From Clostridia bacterium (lineage in GTDB: Bacteria > Bacillota > Peptococcia > DRI-13 > UBA5745), in NCBI GenBank assembly GCA_018434325.1, contig JAHDPO010000007.1, positions 186,001-250,000 of the forward strand: a stretch of 64,000 bases of DNA, read 5' to 3'. Both the position numbers and the translations under genes were made by a program. The notes below the pieces were generated by a model. It made no database searches, was not told the origin of the DNA, and was given only the letters and a program-made list of their open reading frames with translations. Positions within the stretch are counted from its first letter, which is position 1, and the number at the start of each line of letters is the position of its first letter. Positions 49,323-58,443 of this stretch are shown here, piece after piece.

Positions 49323-50426
49323 TCACTCTTCCAGAAATAAACTGAAAGCCGCCGGCAGAGGATGAGCCAGCCGCCGCTGATGAAGCGAAGTCCACACAAG
49401 TTCCTTGGCCTGATCCCGGGCTTGCCCCTCAACTGCTCCTTGTTCAGCACCGGCAGCACAGCTTATAAAATAGCCAATCATCCGCCACTCCACATGGCTG
49501 AAAACGTGGACTCGCTCCAAAGCCTTCTCCAGCACCGCAGGATTTACCTTCCAGGCAGCGGCCTGGGCCATGGCCTCATCAGGACTTAAACGGCCGGTTA
49601 CATTAGGAAGCTCCCACAAGCCCGCCAATAGACCCTGGTCGCAGCGCCGGCAAAGAGCGATTTCCTCGCCCCGCTGCAAAACAAAGATAGTTCTCTCCTC
49701 TATCCGGCGAGGTTTTTTCACCTGCCGTACCGGCAAAAGCTCCGCCCTGCCGGAAGCATGGCCGCGGCAGAACCTTTGGGCCGGGCATTGGCTGCATTTC
49801 GGCAGTCCTTTAGGCAGGCAGACCATCGCCCCGATTTCCATCAGGCTTTGGTTAAAATCTCCAGGCAAGACAGCTTTTAGCTCGCCGCTCATCACAGCCT
49901 CCAGCCCCTGACTGACCTTTTTCTTAAAAGCTGGCTGGTCGATAGCCTCATCACTGTCCAGAAGCCGGGCCATCACCCGCAGGACATTGCCGTCTACCGC
50001 CGGCTTGGCTATGCCAAAGCAGATGGAGCCCACGGCCCCTGCCGTATATTCTCCAACCCCCGGCAACGCCAGGATCCCCTCATAATCCGAGGGGAAAATA
50101 CCTTGATGGTCCGACGCCACAACCTGAGCAGCCCGATGAAGATTGCGGGCCCGCCGGTAATAACCCAAGCCCTCCCACAGTTTAAACACCTGCTCCTCCG
50201 AAGCGGCAGCTAAAGCTTCGATATCCGGCAGGGCTTCCAGGAACCGCTGATAATAGCCTTTTACGGCCTCTACTCTGGTTTGCTGCAGCATAATTTCCGA
50301 CAGCCAGACGGGATAGGGCTGCCGGTTTTGCCGCCAGGGCAAATCTCTGGCTTCTTTTCTGTACCAATCTAAAAAAGGGCCGGGTAATCCGGCCAGTAAT
50401 GCCATATCCGCTTCATTTAATATCAT
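49323..50426 (-). CDS. mutY: A/G-specific adenine glycosylase
   Basis: A 367-residue repair enzyme removing adenine mispaired with 8-oxoguanine. Catalytic Glu44 (WLSEIMLQQT), the helix-hairpin-helix LPGVGEYTAG (121-130) with Asp145, and the 4Fe-4S cysteines 203, 211, 214 and 220 are present. A C-terminal Nudix-like domain recognises 8-oxoG. The start is ATG 50426, overlapping the azlD stop by four bases; a longer frame adds 42 Gly-rich residues that are not credible. Confidence 0.95.
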   Translation of the reverse strand: MILNEADMALLAGLPGPFLDWYRKEARDLPWRQNRQPYPVWLSEIMLQQTRVEAVKGYYQRFLEALPDIEALAAASEEQVFKLWEGLGYYRRARNLHRAAQVVASDHQGIFPSDYEGILALPGVGEYTAGAVGSICFGIAKPAVDGNVLRVMARLLDSDEAIDQPAFKKKVSQGLEAVMSGELKAVLPGDFNQSLMEIGAMVCLPKGLPKCSQCPAQRFCRGHASGRAELLPVRQVKKPRRIEERTIFVLQRGEEIALCRRCDQGLLAGLWELPNVTGRLSPDEAMAQAAAWKVNPAVLEKALERVHVFSHVEWRMIGYFISCAAGAEQGAVEGQARDQAKELVWTSLHQRRLAHPLPAAFSLFLEE

Positions 50427-50743
50427 AGTTTTATACCCAATAAAAGCTCTGCCACAAACACGGTGAGGCAGGCAAAAATCGCCACCACGATCAGCTTTTG
50501 ACCCCGCAAAGCCAGGCCCGCCCCCACTGCCAAGGCCGCCGCCGCCGACCAAAAAGAGCGGGTGGCGTATAAAATATCCGGCAGAATCATGGCTGCCAGC
50601 ACCGCATAAGGCACATAATACAAAAAAGAGCGAATCAAGGGGCTTTCGATCTTTTTACGGATTAAAGCCAGCGGCAGCATGCGAATCAAATAAGTAACCA
50701 AAGCCATAACTCCAGTATAAAGCAGAAGTTTATCGGTCTCCAT
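50423..50743 (-). CDS. azlD: AzlD-family branched-chain amino acid export subunit
   Basis: A 106-residue membrane protein with four hydrophobic segments, starting METDKLLLYTGVMALVTYLIR, typical of AzlD. It pairs with AzlC. ATG 50743 follows GGAGGAGGTGGAAC. It overlaps azlC by 14 bases. Confidence 0.9.
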   Translation of the reverse strand: METDKLLLYTGVMALVTYLIRMLPLALIRKKIESPLIRSFLYYVPYAVLAAMILPDILYATRSFWSAAAALAVGAGLALRGQKLIVVAIFACLTVFVAELLLGIKL

Positions 50744-51461
50744 GTTCCACCTCCTCCACGGGATAGCGCATAGCAGCCACAAAAGCTGCCGCCACGGCGC
50801 AAAGAATCATGGCAAAACCGGAAGAAAGCCGGGAAACCACCGGCGCATAGCGCATAAAGCAGCTGCCGGCGCCGGCCAGCAAGACTACCAGCATTACCGG
50901 CCTGCTATGGCGGGCCGGCGGCAGGATAATGGCAATGAACATGGCATACAAGGCCACATTCAGCGCCGACCGCAAAGCCTCGGGCATCAGCCCCCCGGCC
51001 GCCGCCCCCAAAAAAGTGCCTAAAGTCCAGGAGGCTACCGGAATCAAGCCAACTCCATACATATAATAACGGCTTACCTGGCCTTCCCTTTGGCTGGCCA
51101 AGGCAAATATCTCATCGGTAATCATGAAAGCCACCAAAAACCGGTGTAAAGACGTCAGCGTCTTGTCGGCTTTTTGGGAAAGGGACATGGACATCAACGA
51201 ATATCTTATATTGATCACCAATTGCGTCAGCACCATTTCCACCAAGGGGGCCCCTGCCGCCATCAAGCCAATGCCGGCAAACTGGCCGGCCGATGTCACA
51301 TTGCTCAAGGAAATCAATACGGCCGACCATACCGGCAGCCCCATATTGACAGCCATGACGCCAAAGGAAAAGGAAACTGATAAATAGCCCAGGCCCACAG
51401 GGATACCGTCTTGCAGGCCTTGAAAAAAGTCCTTCTTATGATTTGTTGTCCTATGATTCAT
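50730..51461 (-). CDS. azlC: AzlC-family branched-chain amino acid permease
   Basis: A 243-residue membrane protein with the AzlC signature regions GLGYLSVSFSFGVMA and SNVTSAGQFAGIG, and MITDEIFALA in the centre. With AzlD it forms a two-component exporter of branched-chain amino acids. It precedes mutY in one transcript, but no functional link to DNA repair is known. Confidence 0.93.
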   Translation of the reverse strand: MNHRTTNHKKDFFQGLQDGIPVGLGYLSVSFSFGVMAVNMGLPVWSAVLISLSNVTSAGQFAGIGLMAAGAPLVEMVLTQLVINIRYSLMSMSLSQKADKTLTSLHRFLVAFMITDEIFALASQREGQVSRYYMYGVGLIPVASWTLGTFLGAAAGGLMPEALRSALNVALYAMFIAIILPPARHSRPVMLVVLLAGAGSCFMRYAPVVSRLSSGFAMILCAVAAAFVAAMRYPVEEVEHGDR

Positions 51462-51491
51462 TATTCGTAACCACCATATTTTAAGTTTACA

Positions 51492-52640
51492 TCAATACCA
51501 GTGCAGGCGGCAGATTTTGCCCCGCTCAATCAACAGATCATGGAGCTTCTGCAAAACCGTGGAACGCAAGCCCATGCTGTAAGGCAAACCGGGAATCAGA
51601 TGAGCGGCGTTGATCCGCAGTCCCACCAGCAAGTCGATTTCATCACAGGAAAGCAGCCATTGCAGCAGCAGGCTGGCTCCATCCTTCTTGTTTTTGATGC
51701 GGATTTGACCTGATTCCAAAATTTCCAGCACTCTGGTCAAGGTCAGCACCCCTTCCGTCACCAGGTCGATACCGGGCATTTTGGCAACGGGCGGGATCTT
51801 GGGATCAATATAGCTCAAATCGGCGTCTATCGGCAAATTCCGCAGCCGGGAAACGATATTGGCAGAAGTGCCGCCGCAGATGGCCCTCGTCTTTTCTCCT
51901 TCAAAAAAAGCATCCACCATGGCCTGATCCTCCGCCTTATCCAAAGGAGGTCCCGACAGCAGCACGCCTTTAATCAGAGGCCGTACCTTCACCACTACAG
52001 CCGTGGTATCGTCCCCCATGGTGCCGGCGCTGTAGCACTCGCAGCATTCCACGATCTCCTCGGCCAGAATCTGAGCAGAGTTTTTTAAGCCCACTTCCTG
52101 ACGCAGCATCCGCTCCAGTCCTTCTTCCCCCAGCCCAAGGGGCAGCAAGGCCTCCACGCCTGCATGAGTGACGCCGTCGCTGCATAAAACCAAGGTATCG
52201 CCATCGTCCAGCTCCAACAGCGTTTCGCTGATGACCCGGCTGCCGTATTGCCGCTCCCGCCCCTTCAGGGGAATAGGCGGTTGATGCCTCCGCAAAAGCA
52301 TGGCCCGGGGATTATCATATTGGATAAGATAACCGGTGCCGTTTTTGAAAATCTGTAAAATAGAAAAAGTGGAATACGCCAAATTGCGCACCTGACAAAC
52401 CGGCAGAGTACTGGAAATCGTCTCCACCACTTCCGATAAAGGCACGCCCCGGATCAAAAGCCGGGAAGCAATACGGGCGGTAAGGGTAGCTAAAATATTA
52501 GCTTTAACACCGCTGCCCAAGCCATCGGATAAGACGATGACCGTGGACTCCTCATCCCGCTGCACCTCCACCACGTCGCCGCAAAGGACTTCATCGACTT
52601 TATTTTGGGAGGCGATACCTACCTCAAAGGATATTGCCAT
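51492..52640 (-). CDS. SpoIIE-type PP2C protein phosphatase beside a hydrogenase sensor
   Basis: A 382-residue protein with an N-terminal PP2C/SpoIIE phosphatase domain (about 1-235): the metal-binding aspartates are in VIVLSDGLGSG (Asp39), LVLCSDGVTHAG and GTMGDDTTAVVV. The C-terminal part (about 240-382) is of unknown fold. Such phosphatases are encoded next to group C, PAS-containing hydrogenases (the Hfs-type operon of Thermoanaerobacterium), where they are thought to relay a signal. It overlaps the sensor gene by 17 bases. Confidence 0.88.
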   Translation of the reverse strand: MAISFEVGIASQNKVDEVLCGDVVEVQRDEESTVIVLSDGLGSGVKANILATLTARIASRLLIRGVPLSEVVETISSTLPVCQVRNLAYSTFSILQIFKNGTGYLIQYDNPRAMLLRRHQPPIPLKGRERQYGSRVISETLLELDDGDTLVLCSDGVTHAGVEALLPLGLGEEGLERMLRQEVGLKNSAQILAEEIVECCECYSAGTMGDDTTAVVVKVRPLIKGVLLSGPPLDKAEDQAMVDAFFEGEKTRAICGGTSANIVSRLRNLPIDADLSYIDPKIPPVAKMPGIDLVTEGVLTLTRVLEILESGQIRIKNKKDGASLLLQWLLSCDEIDLLVGLRINAAHLIPGLPYSMGLRSTVLQKLHDLLIERGKICRLHWY

Positions 52641-54336
52641 TGCCCCTATCCTCCAGATGCTTCAATAATTCATACAAAGTAGCCTTCGTTTCCGCTGTGG
52701 TTTCTCCCAGCAGGCCGGCGATCTCCTGGGCCACCCGCATTTGCTGCTCGATGACGGTTTTGGCTTTGTCCATGACGTTTTCTTTCATGGCGTCCAGCTC
52801 AAGGCGCTCTCTTTCTATATCGGTAATATCCTCCAGAATCAGCATGATCAAGCCTTCCGCCAAAATCGGCACAATAGTCTGACGGGTGCTCTTACTCCAC
52901 TGGGGATATTCCACAAGCATCCGATAGCTGCTTTCTTTGCCCTGTAAAGCCTGGCGATAGGGCTTAACATCCACATAATCGCCCAGATAAAGGCCGGCAG
53001 CCAGGGGCACCTGGGATAATATCTGAGCCGCCGCCGGATTGAAATCCCGCAAAACGAATTGATGATCCAGCACCAATACGGCGTTGGGCGTATGGGTCAT
53101 CACCATATGGGCCAGGGATTCCGCCTTTGACCGCATAAAAGGTATGCACATATCCAAAGTAGCCAGACCGGCCAGGACGGCCACCGCTTTATCCCGGCAA
53201 CTGGGGTAGCCGCAGCCCTCACAGTTGCGGAGGTCCTTTTCGCCCTCTTTGCCCATTTTGCGCAGCACTTCCATGATCTGTGCTTCCGTAAAGGGCCCCT
53301 CCTTGACCGGCCTTTCGGTGAAGGATTTGGCCATGGAACCGGATAATGCGGGAATATCGGCCAGATGCTTGCTCTCGCTGGTCTTGATCATGTCCTGCAC
53401 CCTTTGCTTGCGCCAATACAAATTATGGCGGGAGTCGATGGCCGGTCCGCCTACGCAGCCTCCCTGGCAAGCCATCATCTCAATGAAGCGGGGAGCAATA
53501 TCGCCATTTTCCATAGCTTTTAAAATTTCCTGGCACTGATCGATGCCCTCAATAGACCAATAATCCTGATTGCTGCCCCAAGCCCCCTTCACACTGAAAA
53601 GCACACCGTTGTGTATGGGGTAGCTGCGGGTAGGCAGCCAGTTTTCCTCATATTTGTAATGGCCCGGCGCTTGTTTTTCCGGCAGGGCCTCCATCTCCAG
53701 CAGAAGCATCTTCAGCTGGCCGAAGGTTAAAGCCCCATCCAGGCCGAACCTTCGGGCTTCTTCAAGCTTAGCAATGCAAGGCCCGGCAAAAACGACTTTG
53801 CAGTTTTCACCCCGCTGGCTTTTAATAAGGCGGGCATGGCTGACCATCGGCGAAAGAGCCGGCAGCAGGTTGGCCATCAGGCTGGGATGGTACCTCTCCA
53901 CCAGATTAACAATCACCGGGCAGCAAGTAGAAAGGCCGGTTTTGTCCTGCCACTGGTCTGAGGCTAATAAACGCCGGTATTCCCGGGTGGTCAAGGCAGC
54001 GCCGATGGCCGTCTCCTCCACATCGGCAAAGCCGGCTTGACAGATCCGGTTGAACAGCTGGCCGGGGCTTTCTTCAAAACTGCCCAGGAAGCTGGGGGCA
54101 ATGCTTAATATCACCGGATCTTCACCTTGCAAAAGCCGGCGGATTTCATCGGTTTCATTAAGATATACCTTGGCTTTTTGGGGACATTCCACCACGCATT
54201 TGCCACACAAAATACAGCGTTCTTCCTGGATCTTGGCTTGCTTCGTAACAAAGCCGATGGATTTCACGGGACAACCCCGCAGACAGCGATAGCAATCCTT
54301 ACATTCCGCCTGCTGAGTCGTGATTATTTCAGTCAT
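52624..54336 (-). CDS. PAS-containing [FeFe] hydrogenase-like sensor (group C type, HydS/HfsB-like)
   Basis: A 570-residue protein. Two 4Fe-4S motifs come first (Cys12, 15, 18, 22 and Cys41, 44, 47, 51), then a hydrogenase domain with L1 STCCP (136-140), L2 GPCIAKLEE (185-193) and L3 EMMACQGGC (286-294). An extra four-Cys cluster domain follows (NCEGCGYPSC and MC; Cys372, 375, 380, 397), then a PAS domain (about 405-510) and a helical tail. L1 lacks the GW of catalytic enzymes and L2 has Gly-Pro-Cys, so it is a sensor rather than a main hydrogenase. Context with a PP2C phosphatase and a thin ferredoxin supports a signalling role. Confidence 0.9.
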   Translation of the reverse strand: MTEIITTQQAECKDCYRCLRGCPVKSIGFVTKQAKIQEERCILCGKCVVECPQKAKVYLNETDEIRRLLQGEDPVILSIAPSFLGSFEESPGQLFNRICQAGFADVEETAIGAALTTREYRRLLASDQWQDKTGLSTCCPVIVNLVERYHPSLMANLLPALSPMVSHARLIKSQRGENCKVVFAGPCIAKLEEARRFGLDGALTFGQLKMLLLEMEALPEKQAPGHYKYEENWLPTRSYPIHNGVLFSVKGAWGSNQDYWSIEGIDQCQEILKAMENGDIAPRFIEMMACQGGCVGGPAIDSRHNLYWRKQRVQDMIKTSESKHLADIPALSGSMAKSFTERPVKEGPFTEAQIMEVLRKMGKEGEKDLRNCEGCGYPSCRDKAVAVLAGLATLDMCIPFMRSKAESLAHMVMTHTPNAVLVLDHQFVLRDFNPAAAQILSQVPLAAGLYLGDYVDVKPYRQALQGKESSYRMLVEYPQWSKSTRQTIVPILAEGLIMLILEDITDIERERLELDAMKENVMDKAKTVIEQQMRVAQEIAGLLGETTAETKATLYELLKHLEDRGNGNIL

Positions 54337-54571
54337 GCCTTCTCAACTCCATTATCTGGGGCACCTGTTCCGGGGTGACTTGATGATAGATGACGCCGTC
54401 GATGGAAACATTGACCCCTTTTTGACATTCTCCCATACAAAAACTGCCGCCTAACTGGATCTCATTTTGTTGATCGGGGGGTTCTGCGGCCAGCGCCTGG
54501 CGAAAAGCCTCGATGACCTGAGCGGAACCCTTGATATGACAGGAGCTGCCTACACAAATTTTAATCATCAT
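54329..54571 (-). CDS. Small thioredoxin-like 2Fe-2S ferredoxin
   Basis: An 80-residue NuoE/HndA-like ferredoxin with ligands Cys6, Cys11, Cys45 and Cys49 (CVGSSCH and CMGEC). It overlaps alr by four bases upstream and the PAS hydrogenase gene by eight bases downstream, so it is part of the sensor operon and is a probable electron partner of the sensor. Confidence 0.88.
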   Translation of the reverse strand: MMIKICVGSSCHIKGSAQVIEAFRQALAAEPPDQQNEIQLGGSFCMGECQKGVNVSIDGVIYHQVTPEQVPQIMELRRHD

Positions 54572-55707
54572 GTATATCGCCTCGGTATTCTGCCGCCTAT
54601 CATACAGACGACTTCATAATTGATGGTATTGAGCCAATCGGCCAGATTATCGACGCTGATTTCCTCTTCGCCCTGTCTGCCGATAAGCACTATCTCATCT
54701 CCCGGTTGAGCCTCAGGTATAGCCGTTAAATCCACCATGAACTGATCCATACAAATCCTGCCGATTACAGGAGCTCTTTTGCCGCCCGCCAGAACCTGAC
54801 CTTTATTGCTCAGGGAACGGGGATAGCCGTCGGCATAACCCAGCGGCACCGTACCTACGAGAGTTTTCTTCTCCGCCCTCCAGATATGCCCATAGCTGAC
54901 GGCCTCACCCGGCTGCAGCCATTTGACATGGCTGAGGCAGCTTTTCCACGAGAGGGCCGGCTCAAGGGCCAGCACATCCCAGGCCTTGGCGGCCGCCGAA
55001 GGATAAAGGCCGTAAAGGCCGATGCCCAGCCGGCACATATTCATGCCGGCGGCTCCTCCTCTCATGCCAGCCGCTGTGTTGGCGCAATGCACCAAAGAGA
55101 AGCTTATGCCTTTTGCCGCCAAGGCAGCCAGAAACTCCTCAAAAATTTGCCGCTGCCCCAGCCAGCTTTTTTCATCGTCTTCATCGGCCCGGGCAAAATG
55201 AGTGAAGCAGCCCTCCAGCTCCAGCTCTTTCAGGGCGGCCAAATCCTCTATGTCTTCTATGGCGGCTCTGCCGGGCCAAAAGCCGATACGGCCCATCCCC
55301 GTGTCAATCTTGATATGGACGAGGGCCTTGCGGCCGGCGGCAGCTGCCGCTCGGGCCAAAGCCTGCCCCTGCTCCAGGGAAAAAACCGTAATTCGGATGT
55401 TTTCTCTAATCAGAGCTTCATAAGCTGCCGGATCGGCGTAACCCAAAATCAGAATTGGCGCCGTAATCCCTCCCTGCCGCAGCTCAAAGGCTTCCTGGGG
55501 CAAAGCTACGCCCAGCCAGCCGGCTCCGGCAGCCAGGGCTTCCTTTGCTACTGGCAGAGCCCCATGGCCATAGGCGTTGGCTTTAACTACCGCCATCAGC
55601 CGGCAGCCCGGCTCTCCTGCCAGCAGTTCTTGATATTTCTTTGCATTTCTGCCGATGGCAGCCAAGTCTACCTGAACAAAGGAGGGACGCTGCCCTTCAT
55701 TCATCAT
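54568..55707 (-). CDS. alr: Alanine racemase
   Basis: A 379-residue PLP enzyme making D-alanine for cell wall. The PLP lysine is Lys42 (VVKANAYGHG), the catalytic tyrosine Tyr272 (VSYGHIW), and the substrate region IGRICMDQFMVDLT is intact. The ATG at 55707 follows GGGAG and lies within the end of pfkA (11-base overlap). It leads an operon whose later genes are the hydrogenase sensor set, an odd pairing. Confidence 0.95.
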   Translation of the reverse strand: MMNEGQRPSFVQVDLAAIGRNAKKYQELLAGEPGCRLMAVVKANAYGHGALPVAKEALAAGAGWLGVALPQEAFELRQGGITAPILILGYADPAAYEALIRENIRITVFSLEQGQALARAAAAAGRKALVHIKIDTGMGRIGFWPGRAAIEDIEDLAALKELELEGCFTHFARADEDDEKSWLGQRQIFEEFLAALAAKGISFSLVHCANTAAGMRGGAAGMNMCRLGIGLYGLYPSAAAKAWDVLALEPALSWKSCLSHVKWLQPGEAVSYGHIWRAEKKTLVGTVPLGYADGYPRSLSNKGQVLAGGKRAPVIGRICMDQFMVDLTAIPEAQPGDEIVLIGRQGEEEISVDNLADWLNTINYEVVCMIGGRIPRRYT

Positions 55708-56800
55708 AGCCGTCTCCCATACAAATACCTACCGCCCTGGCCGCCTTGACAATTTCGCTGTCCGGCTTCACTCTCTTTAAACTGTCGATGGCCTTATCAA
55801 TAGGCACCACCACGATCTCGCTGCCCTGCAAAGATACCATATGGCTCCAGGGGCCATTGACGGCCACTTCCATAGCCTTGACACCCAGTCTGGTCGTCAG
55901 TATTCTATCCATTGCCGTAGGACTGCCGCCCCGCTGCAAGTGGCCCAGGACGGTAACCCGGCTTTCCAGCCCCATAGCTTTATTTAGCTTATCCGCCACC
56001 ACCTGACCCACGCCGCCCAAACGGACTGGATCGGTGCTTTCCTCAATATGGGCGGCCACCACCATCTCGCCTTCCTTCTCTACAGCCCCTTCCGCCACCG
56101 TCACCAGGCTGAAATGCTTGCCCATCTGGGAACGCTGCCGGATTTTTTTGGCGATCTCATTAATATCATAAGGAATCTCCGGAATTAAAATAACGTCGGC
56201 GCCGCCGGCAATGCCGCTGTGCAAAGCTATCCAGCCGGCATAACGGCCCATGACTTCCACCACCATGATCCGGTGGTGGGATTCCGCCGTGGTATGGAGC
56301 CGGTCCAAGGCCTCCATTACCGTATTAACGGCCGTATCAAAACCAAAGGTCTGGTCCGTAGCATCCAGATCATTATCGATAGTCTTGGGCACACCCACCA
56401 CCTTGACGCCCTTTTCTGCAAGCTGCTTGGCGATATGGAGGCTGCCGTCGCCGCCAATGACGATCAGGGCCTGAATGCCCAGACGATTGAGATTGTTGAC
56501 GGCCTGGTCGGAGACGTCGCCGAAAATGATCTTGCCTTCTTCGTCCCGGCCCATGGGGTAGCGAAAAGGGTTGTCCCGGTTGCTGGTACCCAGAATGGTT
56601 CCGCCCCGGTGCAGGATACCGGAGGTATTGGCCCGGTCAAGAACCATGTATTTATTTTCAATTAAGCCTTTAAATCCGTCCATAAAACCGAAAACCTGGG
56701 CATGATAAATATTCTCCGCTGCCCGGGCCACACCTCGGATTACGCCGTTCAGCCCTGGTGCATCGCCGCCGCCGGTAAGGATAGCTACACGATTGATCAT
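55697..56800 (-). CDS. pfkA: 6-phosphofructokinase with mixed donor determinants
   Basis: A 367-residue phosphofructokinase. The donor region is GGDGS (116-120) with Gly119 at the position that is Gly in ATP enzymes and Asp in PPi enzymes. The next motif is PKTIDND (138-144), with Lys139 where ATP enzymes have Gly and PPi enzymes have Lys. The mix matches the group III type, for which both ATP and PPi use have been reported. Catalytic Asp142 is present. It is about 45 residues longer than E. coli PfkA. Confidence 0.92.
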   Translation of the reverse strand: MINRVAILTGGGDAPGLNGVIRGVARAAENIYHAQVFGFMDGFKGLIENKYMVLDRANTSGILHRGGTILGTSNRDNPFRYPMGRDEEGKIIFGDVSDQAVNNLNRLGIQALIVIGGDGSLHIAKQLAEKGVKVVGVPKTIDNDLDATDQTFGFDTAVNTVMEALDRLHTTAESHHRIMVVEVMGRYAGWIALHSGIAGGADVILIPEIPYDINEIAKKIRQRSQMGKHFSLVTVAEGAVEKEGEMVVAAHIEESTDPVRLGGVGQVVADKLNKAMGLESRVTVLGHLQRGGSPTAMDRILTTRLGVKAMEVAVNGPWSHMVSLQGSEIVVVPIDKAIDSLKRVKPDSEIVKAARAVGICMGDGYDE

Positions 56801-56844
56801 TCTGCCACGCTCCTATTGTCTAATTTTATGACGCCTTAAATTGC

Positions 56845-57534
56845 TTAATTTTGTATTTTGGACTGCCGCACCGTTTTCTTGGCTGCCGGCTTCATCATGA
56901 TCCGGGGACAGAGCTGGCCCACGGGGCATTCCTCGCAAACGGGATTCTGCGCTTTGCAGCAGCGGCGGCCGTGCCAAATCAACCAGTGATGGGCGTCGGC
57001 CCAGTCTTTTTCGGGGAGCAGCCGGCAGATTTCCTTCTCCACCTCATCCGGCGTCTTGCCCGAGGCCAGCCCCATGCGGTTGGCTACCCGAAAAACATGG
57101 GTATCCACTGCAAAAGCCGGAATCTGAAAAGCATTAGCCAGTACTACATTGGCCGTCTTACGGCCCACACCCGGCAGCTTCATCAGCTCTTCCCTGGTCT
57201 TGGGCACCTGGCCGTCAAACTCCAGCAGCAACATTTCCGCTAAAGCCGCAATATTTTTTGCTTTATTACGATAAAGGCCCAGGCTCTGGATATAGGGGAT
57301 TAAAATTTCCGGCGTAATACCGGCCATGCTCTGGGGATCGGGGTATTTGGCGTATAAAACCCGGGTAACCTTATTGACCTGGACATCGGTGGTTTGAGCC
57401 GCCAAGGCCGTAGACACCAGCAGCTGAAAAGGGCTGCTAAACTCCAGCGCCGTGCCGATATTGTGATACTTTTGCGATAATATATCCAGCATAGCCATTT
57501 TTTGCTTTTTGGTAATTGTTTTGCTTGCCGCCAT
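56845..57534 (-). CDS. nth: Endonuclease III
   Basis: A 229-residue DNA glycosylase/AP lyase for oxidised pyrimidines. Helix-hairpin-helix LPGVGRKTANV with catalytic Lys126, catalytic Asp144 (AVDTHVFRV), and 4Fe-4S ligands Cys193, 200, 203 and 209. It follows pfkA's upstream gap of 44 bases with no operon overlap. Confidence 0.95.
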   Translation of the reverse strand: MAASKTITKKQKMAMLDILSQKYHNIGTALEFSSPFQLLVSTALAAQTTDVQVNKVTRVLYAKYPDPQSMAGITPEILIPYIQSLGLYRNKAKNIAALAEMLLLEFDGQVPKTREELMKLPGVGRKTANVVLANAFQIPAFAVDTHVFRVANRMGLASGKTPDEVEKEICRLLPEKDWADAHHWLIWHGRRCCKAQNPVCEECPVGQLCPRIMMKPAAKKTVRQSKIQN

Positions 57535-57606
57535 TTATCTTCTGCCCTTCATTATTGATATTCTGAATCAAACCTCATGTAATAATTTTCACAAACGCAT
57601 AAGGAC

Positions 57607-57626
57607 GGGCGCATCGTAATGCGCCC
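57607..57626. other. Perfect stem-loop between mecA and nth
   Basis: GGGCGCAT (57607-57614), loop CGTA, ATGCGCCC (57619-57626). No T-run follows on either strand, so a terminator is doubtful. Confidence 0.5.
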
Positions 57627-57654
57627 AAACCCCATCCATCCCGGTCCCCCGCCG

Positions 57655-58272
57655 TCAACCTTCCGGTCGTACCAGGGAAGCCAGGTTAACTACTGCGTTT
57701 TCCTTAATCAGCACCTGGCCATGCTCCTCATAATAAGGCCGGGGCACGAAGCTCCAGTGACCGTATTCGCCTAAAACGGCAGACACGTCCAATTGGCCTT
57801 CTTTCGTGGTGGAGACAGCCAAAAAGTATTGATTTTCCAATTTGTACAAAGCACTGTCTTCAATCTGAGCAGGCTCCAGCCGGTTGCAGGCCCGGATGCA
57901 ATCTTCAAGCTCGGCAAAACACCACACCTGGTGGCAGTCCCGCTCCAGCTCTTCTAACTCTTCCTCGCTATCCCGGTCAAACTGGCCCAAATGAATAGCG
58001 CCGCCGCTGGCTTCCTGAGAACCGGCGGGAATCCGCGTCAAAATAATAGCAAAGGTCTCCGCATTCAGAGGATAGGCCTCCACCACCAGCTGAGAATCAT
58101 CGCTGATCTCGAAACCGCATTCCTTATAAGCCCGCTCCAGCAGGTCATGAAAAAATTCCTGGAGCTTGGGACTCATCGGCATCATTTCCCAGCGGCGAAA
58201 GTCCCGCTCTTCCAGATCCTGAGTCGTCAGGATGATCTGTATTTTATCTTCATTAATTTTACGAAATTTCAT
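57655..58272 (-). CDS. mecA: Adaptor protein MecA
   Basis: A 205-residue adaptor that in Bacillus brings substrates such as ComK to ClpC. N-terminal domain MKFRKINEDKIQIILTTQDLEER with the family's characteristic DLEER, then an acidic linker (SEEELEELERD) and the C-terminal domain that binds Clp ATPase. ATG 58272 follows GGGAGG. No ClpC gene is in the window, so the partner is elsewhere. Confidence 0.92.
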   Translation of the reverse strand: MKFRKINEDKIQIILTTQDLEERDFRRWEMMPMSPKLQEFFHDLLERAYKECGFEISDDSQLVVEAYPLNAETFAIILTRIPAGSQEASGGAIHLGQFDRDSEEELEELERDCHQVWCFAELEDCIRACNRLEPAQIEDSALYKLENQYFLAVSTTKEGQLDVSAVLGEYGHWSFVPRPYYEEHGQVLIKENAVVNLASLVRPEG

Positions 58273-58443
58273 TTGCTTCACCTCCCGGCAGCAGTGCATT
58301 TCTCTATACTATTCCGGCAGTTTGACCTGAGTTCATTCTGCTATAATTACACTACCCCTTAATACATTATACTCTTAATAGGCTGTCCACTGCAAGCAGG
58401 AATAATAGTTAGAATGTCAAATATTTACCATAGAGGTGAACAC

